64,000 nucleotides of DNA. Origin: an uncultured Actinomycetes bacterium (lineage in GTDB: Bacteria > Actinomycetota > Actinomycetes > Nanopelagicales > Nanopelagicaceae). Position 1 is the stretch's first letter. Every line of letters begins with the position of its first letter. The position numbers and the translations under genes are program-made. The stretch lies in NCBI GenBank assembly GCA_903873185.1, contig CAIQNN010000040.1:1-64000 (forward strand), written 5' to 3'. The notes under the pieces were generated by a model. The model ran no database searches and was not told where the DNA came from. It worked only from the letters and a program-made list of their open reading frames with translations. Positions 14,566 through 24,659 of this stretch are shown piece after piece.

Positions 14566-16302
14566 ATGAACTCCCCGCGGCGCTTTCAATCCTTATTGGC
14601 TGCCGCCATTGCTCTGGTTGCCGCGCTCGCATTTCAGATTGCACCAATTGCTCAGGCTGATAATCCACCGCGGAAAATCTTTTCTGGTTGGCTGCCTTAT
14701 TATTCAATGAAGACTTCGCTGCCGGATGTCGTTACAAATTCCGACCTCATCCAAGAAGTTAATCCATTTTGGTACACCCTCAAGAGCGCTACCAAGATCA
14801 CCGACTTATATACCCCAGCAAATCCAAGCGTTCCAATGTCAGTTCCGCTTCAGACTTTGCAGAGTATGAAGTTCTCAATAATTCCCACCATAACGGATGG
14901 CACCGATAAAGGCGTGTTAGCTGGTTTGATCGCCACCGCCGCTACCCGTGCTCAGGTAGTTGCCACCCTTACAACATTGGTCATGAGTAATAACTTTGAT
15001 GGTATTGATTTGGATTTTGAAAACTTTGCTTTCGTTGATGGCACCGCTTCTTGGGCAACCACCATGCCAAATTGGATTAAATTCATTGGCGATCTTTCTG
15101 CCAGCTTGCATGCAAACGGTAAATTGCTTTCAGTTACTACGCCAGTTCTCTTTGATCCAGCATCGGGAAAGAAGGGCTATTACGTTTATGCCTGGGCGGC
15201 AATTGCGCCCGCAATCGATCGATTAAAAATTATGACCTATGACTACTCAACAAGTAGCCCTGGTCCAATCGGCCCGATCACATGGGCCGAGAGCGCTGTT
15301 CAATATGCGGTCTCGGTTGTGCCGGCATCGGAAGTTTATGTAGGCATCGCGGGTTATGGGCGCGATTGGATAACGGCGGTTTCAGGAACTTGCCCCGTTG
15401 ATGTTGCCGCTGCCATTACGCCACAAGCAAAGGCGGCAACTTTTGTAATGCGCGATGCCGCAACGCTTGCTGCAAATTATGGTGTGCTTCCTACTTACAC
15501 TCCGAAATTTGCTGAGACGAATTTTACCTATCAAAAGGTTTATAACGGGGTTACCTCATTGGGGCAAGCAACTTCCTGCACTGCCACCAGAACTGCTTGG
15601 TATCAAGATGCGCAAGGCTATTCGGTCCGCGCCGGATTGGTTTCAAAATACCGATTGGGTGGCGTTGCAGCTTGGACGATTGGAATGGAAGATCCCACAG
15701 CAATCAGCGCAATTCGCGATGTTGCTAAATCAATAGCTCCCGACACAATCGTCAGCACGGTAACAGCCGGCTCGAATTCAGCGCTTGTTGGTGATGCCAT
15801 TTCAATCACGGGAAGTTTCACTTTGCCCGATACCAAGCCAGTAGCAGGCCTGCCCGCTAAACTTGAAATCAAAAATAGTCTTGGCGATTGGCGCACCGTC
15901 TTCACGGGAGTTACCGCGTCCGATGGAACAGTAAATACTTCATTAATATTCGGTGAAATTACATCAATCCGAATGAGTTCGGATGGCTCGTGGGATCGAT
16001 TGGCAAGTCAATCCCCAGTAGCGGATGTTGCAATCAAGCCGCTCATCTCTTGGTCGCCGCCATCATCGATAAGAGCAGGTAGCGCCTATTTAATAACGGG
16101 ACAAATTCAACCAAAGAGCGCTGGCATAACGGTCACACTGGAAGGTGCCGACGCTGATCCCGCAGTCACTGATGAGAACGGCCTCTTTGCCGTAATCCTT
16201 CATATCGATACACCTGGCCTGGTTCGGCTTCGACTTTCGACAACAGCAACACAAAAGTTGGCGGCGGCCAGTGGCTCTTATTTCACCGTTCTGGTTCGTT
16301 GA
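14566..16302 (+). CDS. Secreted glycoside hydrolase family 18 protein
   Basis: 578 residues. Signal peptide about 1-31 (cleavage after AQA), GH18 barrel about 35-390, then two Ig-like beta domains about 395-490 and 495-578. The catalytic motif DGIDLDFE is complete (D145, D148, D150, Glu152 as acid), so hydrolysis of beta-1,4-GlcNAc linkages is expected. YDYSTSSPGPIGP near 220 is the second typical GH18 stretch. Domain form resembles spore-type or SleL/YaaH-like GH18 enzymes rather than large chitinases; substrate could be chitin or peptidoglycan. The C-terminal domains may bind the wall. No membrane anchor, so released or wall-bound. Confidence 0.9.
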   Translation: MNSPRRFQSLLAAAIALVAALAFQIAPIAQADNPPRKIFSGWLPYYSMKTSLPDVVTNSDLIQEVNPFWYTLKSATKITDLYTPANPSVPMSVPLQTLQSMKFSIIPTITDGTDKGVLAGLIATAATRAQVVATLTTLVMSNNFDGIDLDFENFAFVDGTASWATTMPNWIKFIGDLSASLHANGKLLSVTTPVLFDPASGKKGYYVYAWAAIAPAIDRLKIMTYDYSTSSPGPIGPITWAESAVQYAVSVVPASEVYVGIAGYGRDWITAVSGTCPVDVAAAITPQAKAATFVMRDAATLAANYGVLPTYTPKFAETNFTYQKVYNGVTSLGQATSCTATRTAWYQDAQGYSVRAGLVSKYRLGGVAAWTIGMEDPTAISAIRDVAKSIAPDTIVSTVTAGSNSALVGDAISITGSFTLPDTKPVAGLPAKLEIKNSLGDWRTVFTGVTASDGTVNTSLIFGEITSIRMSSDGSWDRLASQSPVADVAIKPLISWSPPSSIRAGSAYLITGQIQPKSAGITVTLEGADADPAVTDENGLFAVILHIDTPGLVRLRLSTTATQKLAAASGSYFTVLVR

Positions 16303-16309
16303 CAGTGGC

Positions 16310-16323
16310 TAGCCTCGAAATTT
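16310..16323 (+). promoter_or_regulatory. Leaderless-type promoter of clpS
   Basis: TAGCCT at 16310-16315, eight bases, then the GTG start. No Shine-Dalgarno. Confidence 0.5.
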
Positions 16324-16626
16324 GTGCCAAAATCAACCATGGTTAAAACGGCTAACAAAGAAGAAGTCAGCATTGAAGCCTTCTTTGACAAGCCATGGAT
16401 CACAATTGTTTGGGATGATCCAGTGAACCTAATGAGTTATGTAACTTTCGTTTTTATAAAAATCTTTGGCTTCTCATCAGAAAAAGCTAACGAACTAATG
16501 ATGAAAGTTCACACCGAGGGTCGCGCCGTGGTTAGTTCAGGGTCGCGCGAAGAGATGGAGCGCGATGTGCAGCAGCTCCACGAACATGGCTTGTGGGCTA
16601 CCTTGCAACGGGATGATCAACTCTGA
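16324..16626 (+). CDS. clpS: ATP-dependent Clp protease adaptor ClpS
   Basis: Adaptor that hands N-degron substrates to ClpC/ClpP. 100 residues. Core [26 protein letters not shown] matches the substrate-pocket region (the DDPVN stretch and following helix), then [18 protein letters not shown], typical of ClpS. GTG start without ribosome-binding site, but a leaderless promoter is present. The stop overlaps the DUF2017 start by one base (TGATG). First gene of the actinobacterial clpS-DUF2017-murI-rph-rdgB cluster. Confidence 0.94.
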   Translation: MPKSTMVKTANKEEVSIEAFFDKPWITIVWDDPVNLMSYVTFVFIKIFGFSSEKANELMMKVHTEGRAVVSSGSREEMERDVQQLHEHGLWATLQRDDQL

Positions 16627-17186
16627 TGTCGCAGTTCGCCCGAATCGGAAATAGTTATTCACTCGCGTTATCTCAAAACGAAGCCGAGATCTTGATTAAT
16701 TTGGCTGAACAATTATTAGAACTATTGGGTGAAGGCGATTTCTTTCACCACTTCGATAATTCCGATCCGTTGGCCCAATTGCTTTCAATGCCCAAGGAGA
16801 TTGAAACACCCGAGGATCCAGTTCTTAAGCGGCTATTGCCAAATGCCTATTCCGATCCAGAAGCGGCATCAGATTTTCGGCGCTACACGGAACCGCAATT
16901 ACGCGGCGCAAAACAACGCACTCTTCGGGTAATTCGGGAAGAGTTAACTTCAATCGTGGACGCGCAAAGTGATGGCGGAACTATTTTCAATTTGGATTCC
17001 GAACTTTGGTTAAAAGCCCTCAACGACCTTCGGCTGGCGCTTGGGGTTCGGCTGGAAGTTAATAACGATAGCTTCGAGACCTTTGAACTGTTACCAGATG
17101 AGGATTCACAAAAACCCATGTATGCCGTCTACTTCTGGTTAGGTTGGTTGCAGGGGCAACTATTGGGCTTGCTTACCGCGAACTAA
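16626..17186 (+). CDS. DUF2017 family protein
   Basis: 186 residues, conserved Actinobacteria-only family of unknown function almost always next to clpS. Mainly helical by eye, acidic, no membrane helix or signal peptide. Contains the family-like segments LLPNAYSDPEAASDFRRYTE near 70-90 and ALNDLRLALGVRLEV near 128-142. Translationally coupled to clpS through TGATG, which suggests a linked role in Clp-dependent proteolysis; that link is inference. Confidence 0.88.
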   Translation: MSQFARIGNSYSLALSQNEAEILINLAEQLLELLGEGDFFHHFDNSDPLAQLLSMPKEIETPEDPVLKRLLPNAYSDPEAASDFRRYTEPQLRGAKQRTLRVIREELTSIVDAQSDGGTIFNLDSELWLKALNDLRLALGVRLEVNNDSFETFELLPDEDSQKPMYAVYFWLGWLQGQLLGLLTAN

Positions 17187-17196
17187 AGCCAGCGGG

Positions 17197-17208
17197 TAGA
17201 GTTCGGGG
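17197..17208 (+). promoter_or_regulatory. Leaderless-type promoter of murI
   Basis: TAGAGT at 17197-17202, six bases, then the GTG start of murI. Confidence 0.5.
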
Positions 17209-18030
17209 GTGAGTCCAGCTGCCCAAAGTCCAGTAAAAGTAGGAGCCGATTCACCCATTGGGGTCTTTGATTCTGGCGTCGGTGGATTAACCGTGGCTCG
17301 AGCGATTATTGATCAATTGCCGCACGAATCAATTCTCTACGTAGGCGATACCGCGCGTGGACCTTACGGTCCTAGATCGTTGGCGCAAGTTCGTTCCTTT
17401 GCCCTAGAAATTCTCGATGAGCTGGTCGATGTTGGCGTTAAGGCGCTAGTAATCGCTTGCAACACTGCCAGCGCCGCAATGCTTCGCGATGCCAGGGAAC
17501 GTTATTCAGTCCCAGTGATTGAAGTTATTCAGCCTGCAGTTCGACGCGCAGTTTCAGCTACTCGATCCGGCAAAATCGGCGTGATTGGTACCAACGCCAC
17601 GATCGAGTCCGGAGCTTATCTAGATGCCTTTGCAGCCGCGCCACATCTTGAAATTTCATCGACCGCTTGTCCGTTATTTGTGGAATATGTAGAGCGCGGT
17701 GAAACTTCAGGTGCGGCAATCACTGAAATTGCAAAATCTTATTTGGCTCCGATGCTGGCAGAAAAAGTTGATACCTTGGTTTTGGGTTGTACCCACTACC
17801 CATTGCTTACTGGAGTCATCTCTTACGTGATGGGAAATGAAGTAACTTTAGTTTCAAGCGCCGAAGAGACTGCGAAAGATCTCTATCGAGTCTTAGTCGA
17901 AGAGAATTTACTCCGTGGAAATTCAAAACCAGAATATAAATTTGTCGCCACTGGAGACACTGAAAGTTTCAGCGCTCTAGCCCGCCGTTTTCTCGGCCCA
18001 GAAGTTGTCACCGTAAATTCAAAGATATAG
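17209..18030 (+). CDS. murI: Glutamate racemase
   Basis: Makes D-glutamate for peptidoglycan; cytosolic, cofactor-free. 273 residues. The two catalytic cysteines are in VIACNTASA (Cys84) and GCTHYP (Cys194); the substrate motif [10 protein letters not shown] is at 20-29. GTG start chosen because the family N-terminus (PIGVFDSG) follows at the usual distance and a leaderless -10 lies six bases before it. RNase PH follows after 20 bp. Confidence 0.95.
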   Translation: MSPAAQSPVKVGADSPIGVFDSGVGGLTVARAIIDQLPHESILYVGDTARGPYGPRSLAQVRSFALEILDELVDVGVKALVIACNTASAAMLRDARERYSVPVIEVIQPAVRRAVSATRSGKIGVIGTNATIESGAYLDAFAAAPHLEISSTACPLFVEYVERGETSGAAITEIAKSYLAPMLAEKVDTLVLGCTHYPLLTGVISYVMGNEVTLVSSAEETAKDLYRVLVEENLLRGNSKPEYKFVATGDTESFSALARRFLGPEVVTVNSKI

Positions 18031-18050
18031 CGAAACCAAGAGGAGTTAAC

Positions 18051-18782
18051 TTGTCAGAAAAACGTATCGATGGTCGAGCCGCGGATCAGCTTCGGCCAAT
18101 CAGTTTTACCCGCTCATGGTTAAACAATGCTGAAGGTTCAGTCTTGGTGGAATTTGGAAACACTCGCGTTCTTTGTGTCGCCTCATTTACTGCCGGCGTG
18201 CCACGATGGTTGCACGGCAGCGGAAAAGGATGGGTAACTTCGGAATACGCCATGTTGCCGCGTGCCACTCATACTCGCTCGGATCGCGAAAGCGTAAAAG
18301 GAAAGTTGGGCGGTCGTACTCAAGAGATCTCACGCCTGGTCGGGCGTTCCTTGCGATCAGTAGTTGATATGCAAGCGCTCGGCGAGAACACCATCGTTAT
18401 TGATTGCGATGTCTTGCAAGCCGATGGTGGCACGCGTACCGCGGCCATTACTGGTGCCTATGTCGCATTGGCCGATGCCATCAATTGGGCAAAGGGAAAA
18501 GGTTTGATTCTGCCTTCTCGCAAACCGCTGATCCAATCGGTTGCGGCGGTAAGCGTCGGAATTATCGGAGGCGTTCCGATGTTGGATCTATGTTACGAGG
18601 AAGATGTAACTGCGGAGACCGATATGAATATTGTTTGTACCGGCGATGGTAATTTTGTTGAAGTACAAGGAACGGCCGAAGGTAAGCCTTTTGACCGAAC
18701 CCTGTTAAATCAATTATTGGACCTTGGTACCGCTGGGTGTGCACAACTAACAGCGCTCCAAAACGCCGCTCTCGCTGAGTAA
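18051..18782 (+). CDS. rph: Ribonuclease PH
   Basis: Phosphate-dependent 3'-5' exoribonuclease that trims tRNA precursors. 243 residues, usual length. Conserved stretches: [46 protein letters not shown] near 60-82, and [24 protein letters not shown] near 117-140, containing the phosphate-site Arg and Asp residues. TTG start at 18051 with AAGAGGAG seven bases upstream. Third catalytic-type gene of the murI-rph-rdgB run. Confidence 0.95.
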   Translation: MSEKRIDGRAADQLRPISFTRSWLNNAEGSVLVEFGNTRVLCVASFTAGVPRWLHGSGKGWVTSEYAMLPRATHTRSDRESVKGKLGGRTQEISRLVGRSLRSVVDMQALGENTIVIDCDVLQADGGTRTAAITGAYVALADAINWAKGKGLILPSRKPLIQSVAAVSVGIIGGVPMLDLCYEEDVTAETDMNIVCTGDGNFVEVQGTAEGKPFDRTLLNQLLDLGTAGCAQLTALQNAALAE

Positions 18783-18792
18783 GTTTTCAACG

Positions 18793-19392
18793 GTGAAACA
18801 AGTTGTCTTGGCTACCCGAAATCCCGGGAAGATTAAAGAGTTCGAGCGCCTACTGGCCGAACATGTTTCCGGGGTGCAAGTACTAGGGCTTAATGATTTT
18901 CCTAATTTGCCCGATGTCGAGGAGACCGGCGATAGCTTTGAAGCTAATGCCTTGCTCAAAGCCAGAGAAGTTAGCGCCTTCACTAATTTGCCAGCCTTGG
19001 CTGATGACAGTGGTCTTTGTATCGATGCCTTAAATGGCGACCCGGGGATATTTTCGGCTCGCTGGGCTGGAGTGCATGGCGATGATCTCGCCAATATCGC
19101 TAAAGTTTTACAGCAGCTTGAGCAGACTCCAAGTGCGCAGCGCGGGGCTCACTTTCAGTGTGCCGTCGCCCTTCACCTTCCGAACGGCACTGAGGTCATA
19201 CGAACCGGTCAATTAAAAGGCGAGATCGTGCCCGAGCCACGAGGTCACGCTGGATTTGGCTACGACCCAATCTTCAAACCCATTGGATTTGACCTAACAC
19301 TTGGGGAATTTGGCGCTGGCGAGAAGGACCGAATTAGCCATCGCGGCCAAGCACTTCGGGCAATTACCGAAGATTTAACCAAATTGCTCTAA
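18793..19392 (+). CDS. rdgB: XTP/dITP diphosphatase (non-canonical purine NTP pyrophosphatase)
   Basis: Hydrolyses XTP and (d)ITP to monophosphates, keeping deaminated purines out of nucleic acids. 199 residues. Motifs: LATRNPGKIKEF near 5-16, LADDSGLCIDALNGDPGIFSARWAG near 69-93, GHAGFGYDPIFKP near 153-165, and SHRGQALR near 185-192. GTG start; no Shine-Dalgarno, but TAAGTT overlapping the rph stop lies seven bases before it. Pairing with rph is standard in Actinobacteria. Confidence 0.94.
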   Translation: MKQVVLATRNPGKIKEFERLLAEHVSGVQVLGLNDFPNLPDVEETGDSFEANALLKAREVSAFTNLPALADDSGLCIDALNGDPGIFSARWAGVHGDDLANIAKVLQQLEQTPSAQRGAHFQCAVALHLPNGTEVIRTGQLKGEIVPEPRGHAGFGYDPIFKPIGFDLTLGEFGAGEKDRISHRGQALRAITEDLTKLL

Positions 19393-19476
19393 CCGCTGAG
19401 GTAACCTAAGCCCAGTATTTACCGCAACATCCATCGTTAGACTGGTTTCACGACCGACGAGTACAAGGAGTTAAAA

Positions 19477-20364
19477 GTGGCAGTTGCAAAGAAGAGCGCA
19501 AAGAGGCCGGTGGCCAAGAAGGCTCCCGCAAAAAAGGCCGCTGTTAAAAAGGCTGCTGCCAAGAAGGCTGCTGCCAAGAAGGCTCCGGCCAAGAAGGCTG
19601 CTGCCAAGAAGGCCACGGTAAAAAAGAGCGCTGCGAAGAAAGCCGTTGCCAAGAAAGCAACAGTCAAAAAGTCCGCAACCAAAAAAACTACCGCTAAGAA
19701 ATCTGCCTCCAAGTCCCGCGCCGCAAGCGCCGGCATTGAAAATTTCGTTATTCCACCAGTTCCTGGAACTGCAGAAGTGCCAGCTAAAGCAACAACCGTT
19801 ATTTCAACTACTCCTGCACCAATGCCAACTCCAATGGCAGCGGCATTGGCACCAAAGAAGTCAACTTCTTCAAACCGCGTGGTCGTAGCAGTAATCGCTG
19901 GCGTTGTAATTTTGGCTTTAATCGTCGTCGCCCGGAGTTCTTCAACAAACAAGAAGGCAGATGTTGCCGCTTCGGCAACTCCGTCAACGAGCGTGTCGGC
20001 TTCAACTTCGACCGATGCATCAGCTACACCTTCAATGTCAGAAGCTAGCCCTTCTGAAAGTGCGGTAGCCACTGGTGGCGCACACGAAGCACCTATTGGA
20101 ATCGTTGCTCACTACACCGCAAAGGGCGCCACAATTTTCTGGCAGGCTCCTGCAACAACTGATGGTTTAACCAACTACAACGTCGAGATCGCCAGCAATG
20201 GCGGCGCCTGGAAATTAATTTCAATGGTTCCAGCAACGCAACTTTCCTTAGATATCACCAAGTCCGGAACGACCGGTTGGTGCTCTTTCCGAATCTCGAC
20301 CGTATTCGCTGATGGTCAGACCGTGGCTGGAAAAGTCTTTGGATTGCCAGGTCAGTTCGCTTAA
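19477..20364 (+). CDS. Membrane protein with histone-H1-like Lys/Ala tail and fibronectin III-like domain
   Basis: 295 residues with an unusual layout. Residues 2-82 are built of repeated AKKA, VKK and AAKK blocks, as in bacterial histone-H1-like proteins. Residues 83-131 are a Pro/Ala linker. Residues 135-152 ([18 protein letters not shown]) form one membrane helix. Residues 155-200 are Ser/Thr/Ala-rich, and about 205-290 look like a fibronectin type III domain ([20 protein letters not shown]). By the positive-inside rule the basic tail is cytoplasmic and the Fn3 domain outside. GTG start with AAGGAG six bases before. I know no named family with this order. DNA or polyanion binding by the tail is inferred from composition only. 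Confidence 0.85.
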   Translation: MAVAKKSAKRPVAKKAPAKKAAVKKAAAKKAAAKKAPAKKAAAKKATVKKSAAKKAVAKKATVKKSATKKTTAKKSASKSRAASAGIENFVIPPVPGTAEVPAKATTVISTTPAPMPTPMAAALAPKKSTSSNRVVVAVIAGVVILALIVVARSSSTNKKADVAASATPSTSVSASTSTDASATPSMSEASPSESAVATGGAHEAPIGIVAHYTAKGATIFWQAPATTDGLTNYNVEIASNGGAWKLISMVPATQLSLDITKSGTTGWCSFRISTVFADGQTVAGKVFGLPGQFA

Positions 20365-20398
20365 AAAGTTTTAACTTGAGATTGGGTCAGGAGTGAAA

Positions 20399-22183
20399 CT
20401 ACTTCTGGCCCAATTTTTCTAAGATCGCGGCCACATATACATCGCTACCTGCGTCCGATAAATGGACGCCATCTGGAGCAAAGAACTCGGGATGACCAGC
20501 AGAGATTACATCCCACTCGACTAACTGGGTCTGGGGATAGCGTTTTATAACCTCTTTTATGATCCGATTATTATCAGCACGCCATGGCCGCGGTACTGCG
20601 GTATCGACCAAAATAATTCTCGGCTGATCTTTCAATAATTCAAATAGGGCAACGACCGATTCTGTCGTTAAATGATTATTATTTCCAAGATCTAAAATTA
20701 CGGTGGCGCCAGGAACATGTACTCGATCTGCCGTAACAACCGTTGTTAACTCCTGAATTTGGCGACCCACTCGCGCGTTGATTAGCGCAATGTGTTCATG
20801 CGATTCCAATTTGCTTCGAATACCAAGAATTACCGAGTCGCCGGTGACCCAAAGCCCCTTTGGCTCAATAATTACCGATTTGGGATTTGTTGAAGTTGGT
20901 GTTGGGGTGACTTCGCTTTGCGCCTCAAGTGTGGCAGCTAATTTCTTGGCGCTTAGGTCACCTTGTGAAACTCCTATAACGCTTGCCACGGTTGCGGCGA
21001 TAACAACGGTAGCGGCTACTCCGGCCACCAATAGTTTTTGTTGATTCTTTATTTTTGGAGTCCGATATTTCATGCCGCGGAACCAATTTTGAAGCAAGCC
21101 GCGACGAATTGGAATTTCAATCCAACGCATAGATATATCGGCCAGTGCAAGAACTAACAGGATGCGGGCGCAATTTAAGGCGAGCGCAGATCCAGCTAAA
21201 TCAACTGATGGTCGAGTGACTTGGAAAATTACCCAGTGCCATAAATAAATTCCATAAGATCTTTCGCCGATCCAAATTAGCCATCGCGTGCTCATCAGTG
21301 GAGCGAAGCGAGATGATGGATGGACCAATGAGGTGATTGTTGCGCAACCAAAGATTCCAGCTAGTGGGAAAGCCAACTTATACAACGTGGGATTGGATTC
21401 AGTTACGAAGAGAAAAGTACTGAGCAACCCCAACAAGCCAAAGACTCCGATCCCATCTACGAAGTCTTGGGCTCGTTGACTAATACTGGAACTTAAGTTT
21501 TGTGGCACCCAACTCACGGCAAGTGCAGCGCCCAGAAATAACCCGAGGCTATGTGTATCGGTTCCAAAATAAATATGACTTATTCGCCCAGCACTTGAGG
21601 AGTCAACACGAAGCGAGAAAAGAAAGAGCGCTATTCCCGAAAACGCGGCGATACCCAAAGCAACTCTGGCGATATTTCGCTTTCCAAAGTAGCGCAAGAT
21701 TCCGATCAAAATTAGCGGCCAAACGAGATAGAACTGAGCTTCGACCGCCAAAGACCAAGTGTGTTGGAGTAAAGGTGGCCGACCAATAGTTTGGAAATAG
21801 TCCTGATGGGCCGCTACTAATCGCCAGTTATTTGAGCCGGTTATGACAAAAGGAATATCGGCCAGCAACCGCCGCATCGCCTCTTGCGCCCAGATTGCAC
21901 TGATCAGGATGGCGCCGAAGATTAGAAAGAGCAGCCCAGGTAATAGTCGCTTTGCCCGACTGGCATAGAACTGTCTTAGGTCAAGCGCGCTAGAACTATC
22001 GATGGAATCCAAAATCAACCGGGTTATTACATAACCGGAGATAACAAAGAATAGGTCGACGCCGAGAAAGCCACCGGGAATCCATGCAACGCCCAGGTGA
22101 TAAAGGACTACCGCAGCAACGGCGATAGCACGAAGGCCATCGATCGGCGCTATGTATCGGCTCTTAGTGGCCGCGGGATTCAC
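20399..22183 (-). CDS. Acyltransferase 3 / SGNH O-acetyltransferase (OatA-like)
   Basis: 594 residues. N-terminal acyltransferase-3 membrane domain about 10-370 with ten or more helices and motifs DGLRAIAVAAVVLYHLG, GGFLGVDLFFVISGYVIT and HTWSLAVEAQFYLVWP; a helix near 383-405 follows; then an extracytoplasmic SGNH esterase-like domain with GDS near 450, DLGNNN near 500 and APDGVHLSDAG near 570. This fusion moves acetyl groups outward onto peptidoglycan or other surface glycans. GTG start overlaps the stop of the upstream coiled-coil gene in GTGA, so the two are translationally coupled. Substrate not determinable. Confidence 0.92.
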   Translation of the reverse strand: MNPAATKSRYIAPIDGLRAIAVAAVVLYHLGVAWIPGGFLGVDLFFVISGYVITRLILDSIDSSSALDLRQFYASRAKRLLPGLLFLIFGAILISAIWAQEAMRRLLADIPFVITGSNNWRLVAAHQDYFQTIGRPPLLQHTWSLAVEAQFYLVWPLILIGILRYFGKRNIARVALGIAAFSGIALFLFSLRVDSSSAGRISHIYFGTDTHSLGLFLGAALAVSWVPQNLSSSISQRAQDFVDGIGVFGLLGLLSTFLFVTESNPTLYKLAFPLAGIFGCATITSLVHPSSRFAPLMSTRWLIWIGERSYGIYLWHWVIFQVTRPSVDLAGSALALNCARILLVLALADISMRWIEIPIRRGLLQNWFRGMKYRTPKIKNQQKLLVAGVAATVVIAATVASVIGVSQGDLSAKKLAATLEAQSEVTPTPTSTNPKSVIIEPKGLWVTGDSVILGIRSKLESHEHIALINARVGRQIQELTTVVTADRVHVPGATVILDLGNNNHLTTESVVALFELLKDQPRIILVDTAVPRPWRADNNRIIKEVIKRYPQTQLVEWDVISAGHPEFFAPDGVHLSDAGSDVYVAAILEKLGQK

Positions 22184-23070
22184 TTACGTTTTGCAGTGGT
22201 TCGCTTCGCGCTCTTGCTTGAAGCCGATCGATTAGATGTAGAGCGAGTGGAGGTAGAACGTTTAGGGTTTCGCTTTGCAGCTGGCTTCTTGAAGGGAACT
22301 TCCGGAACGCTTACCTGCTCATCCAATTCTTTTACTTCCGCTGATAATTCAGCCGCGTGCGCAAAACTCTTTACTTGCGGACGGTTAGTGGAATCGACGT
22401 TGGCGCCAATATCAGCTTGGAGCGCATTCAGTTTGTCAAAGGCGCCGCCAAGGCGGGTTCTGGACTGGGTAATCGCTTGTTCGGCCGCTTGCAAAGATTG
22501 GGTCTGAATTCGATATAGCCGTTCCGTCTCACTAATAGCTGAGTTCAGCCAGTTGCGGTAATCGGCAATTTCTCCGGTGGCTTCGGCAACAAGCTTTTCC
22601 GCTTCGCGCTTTGCCGCGCTGGTAACGCTGAGGGCTTCGCGCTTCTTGCTGCTAATTAGTTCTTCGGCTTCGCGCTCGGCCTCAGTTTTCACCGTTGCTG
22701 CTTCTGCCTCCGCGGCATCCAAATATTTTCGTCCGCGCGCTTCGGCGCCAGCCAGGATCTGTCGCGCTTTGGCCTCGGCAGCAGCCAAGTTATCGGCAGC
22801 GGTTTTTGTACTATCGCCTAAAACTTTCTGCGCCAAGGTAGCGGCTTTTGCTTCGCGAGCTTGGGCTGACTTAATAATCGTCATGGCCGTTTCAGTAGAC
22901 AAAATTTCAAACTCTTCTTTGGTCAAACTTGTGATGTCGCGCCGGGAACGTAGATCGGCTAGTTGAGCTTCGAGGTTGCGGATTCGTTCCAAGGCATTTT
23001 CGGTCGGGGCAGCGGCATTCGCATCTTCGCCCTTAAAACCGACCCAAGAGAGGAAGCTTTTCTCGCCCAT
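22180..23070 (-). CDS. Coiled-coil protein with basic Ser/Arg/Lys tail
   Basis: 296 residues from ATG 23070 (GGATGG upstream; an upstream TTG at 23100 lacks a site). Residues about 25-225 are a long Ala/Glu/Lys-rich helix expected to form a coiled coil, including KTEAEREAEELISSKKREAL. Residues 262-296 are a basic tail with RSTST, SNRSASSKSAK and TTAKRK. The shape resembles DivIVA/Wag31-like or SepF-independent scaffold proteins, but the DivIVA N-terminal motif is not evident, so no family name is given. Overlap with the acyltransferase suggests a role in localising or timing surface-glycan acetylation; inference only. Confidence 0.8.
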   Translation of the reverse strand: MGEKSFLSWVGFKGEDANAAAPTENALERIRNLEAQLADLRSRRDITSLTKEEFEILSTETAMTIIKSAQAREAKAATLAQKVLGDSTKTAADNLAAAEAKARQILAGAEARGRKYLDAAEAEAATVKTEAEREAEELISSKKREALSVTSAAKREAEKLVAEATGEIADYRNWLNSAISETERLYRIQTQSLQAAEQAITQSRTRLGGAFDKLNALQADIGANVDSTNRPQVKSFAHAAELSAEVKELDEQVSVPEVPFKKPAAKRNPKRSTSTRSTSNRSASSKSAKRTTAKRK

Positions 23071-23162
23071 TTTTCCATCCCAACCGTGAAGCCAAACCAA
23101 CTCGGCAGCTCCGAGCGCTGATGGGATTCTAAGGTGATTTCAGGGGATAGAGAAAGTGGCGG

Positions 23163-24659
23163 TTAGACCCAGTCCAAGGTTCGAGTCAACGCCTTTTGCC
23201 AATTCTGGTAACCAGCCCCGCGCAGTGGGTGGTCGGGTTCAGCCTGCCAACGCTTAGCTATCTGCCACTGTCCGCGAAGTTCATCGGTACCCGACCAGTA
23301 GCCCACGGCTAGCCCGGCCGCATAGGCAGCACCTAGCGCAGTGGTCTCGCTGATCACTGGGCGAATAATGTCGATTCCCATGATATTTGCCTGTAATTGC
23401 ATACATAAGGAGTTAGCGGTGATTCCGCCATCTACTCGCATTTGGGTGAGCTGAAGCCCAGTCTCCTGCGCCATGGCATCTAGCACGTCTCGAGTTTGAT
23501 AACAGATCGCTTCTAGCGCGGCCCGCGCCAAGTGAGCTTTGGTAGCTGCGCGAGTCAATCCCACGATCGCACCGCGGGCATCGCTGCGCCAATGTGGGGC
23601 AAAGAGTCCGGAGAAAGCTGGGACGAAATAAACCCCGCCGTTATCGCTCACCGATTCCGCCAACGCTTCGACTTCAGAGGCATGGGAGATGATCCCAAGC
23701 TGATCTCGAAGCCACTGAATCGCTGAGCCAGTGACTGCGACCGAGCCTTCGATCGCATACCGAGCCGGTTGATCACCAAATTTGTAACAGACCGTGGTCA
23801 GCAGGCCATGGCTGGAGCGAACAATCTGCTCGCCGGTATTTTGCAGCGTGAAATTTCCGGTTCCATATGTCGTCTTGGAATCACCTGGCTCTAAACAAAG
23901 TTGTCCGACCATCGCCGATTGTTGATCACCCAATATTCCAGCGAGCGCAACTTCGGCGCCAAAGGGACCGGCGGCATCGGTGTGACCGTAGATTTCGGAG
24001 GAACTTTTTATTGTGGGCAAGATTGAGATCGGAATCCCAAAAATAGCTAAAAGTTCTTCATCCCATTGGAGGGTTTCTAGATCCATCAACAAGGTTCGAC
24101 TGGCGTTGGTCACATCCGTGATGTGAAGTCCGCCGTTATGGCCGCCGGTTAATTTCCAGGCGATCCAACTATCCATAGTGCCGACCAGCGCGCGGCCAGA
24201 TTTCACCGCCTGTTCAACTTCCGGACAATTAGTCAGCAGCCAATTGATCTTGCTGCCAGAAAAATAAGGGGCGATGGTTAATCCAGTTTTATATCGAATC
24301 GAATTGTGAGCCTGGGGAGTTAGGCCATCCAAGAAAGCCTGAGTTCTGGTGTCCTGCCAAACAATGGCATTGTGCAGCGGCATCCCACTCTCTCGGTCCC
24401 AGGCCAAGGTCGTCTCGCGTTGATTGGTAATTCCGACCGCAGCTAAATCAGCGCCGGAAATGTTGGCTCGCTCGAGGGCGACCCGAATAACTTCTTGCGT
24501 GGCATGCCAAATTTCGCTGGCATCATGTTCGACCCAGCCAGCCCGGGGCAAGATCTGACGATGCTCTAATTGATGTTGGCTAACGATGGCGCCAACCTCA
24601 TCAAAAATGATGAAACGTGTGCTGGTCGTGCCCTGATCTAGCGAACCTATGTAGCGCAT
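23163..24659 (-). CDS. glpK: Glycerol kinase
   Basis: Phosphorylates glycerol to sn-glycerol 3-phosphate. 498 residues, FGGY fold. [15 protein letters not shown] at 5-19 is the ATP-site start; FGGY-type stretches include [24 protein letters not shown] and the glycerol-contact region [31 protein letters not shown] near 405 is the second signature. Divergent from glpD with only 18 bp between start codons and an overlapping pair of -10 elements. No glpF or glpR is in the window. Confidence 0.96.
   Translation of the reverse strand: MRYIGSLDQGTTSTRFIIFDEVGAIVSQHQLEHRQILPRAGWVEHDASEIWHATQEVIRVALERANISGADLAAVGITNQRETTLAWDRESGMPLHNAIVWQDTRTQAFLDGLTPQAHNSIRYKTGLTIAPYFSGSKINWLLTNCPEVEQAVKSGRALVGTMDSWIAWKLTGGHNGGLHITDVTNASRTLLMDLETLQWDEELLAIFGIPISILPTIKSSSEIYGHTDAAGPFGAEVALAGILGDQQSAMVGQLCLEPGDSKTTYGTGNFTLQNTGEQIVRSSHGLLTTVCYKFGDQPARYAIEGSVAVTGSAIQWLRDQLGIISHASEVEALAESVSDNGGVYFVPAFSGLFAPHWRSDARGAIVGLTRAATKAHLARAALEAICYQTRDVLDAMAQETGLQLTQMRVDGGITANSLCMQLQANIMGIDIIRPVISETTALGAAYAAGLAVGYWSGTDELRGQWQIAKRWQAEPDHPLRGAGYQNWQKALTRTLDWV

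Noticed and set aside
19437-20072. 211-residue minus-strand frame with Ala/Phe/Val-rich repeats
   Set aside because: It is the antisense of the Lys/Ala repeats of the 19477 gene (AAG and GCC read backward as CTT and GGC); no start signal.
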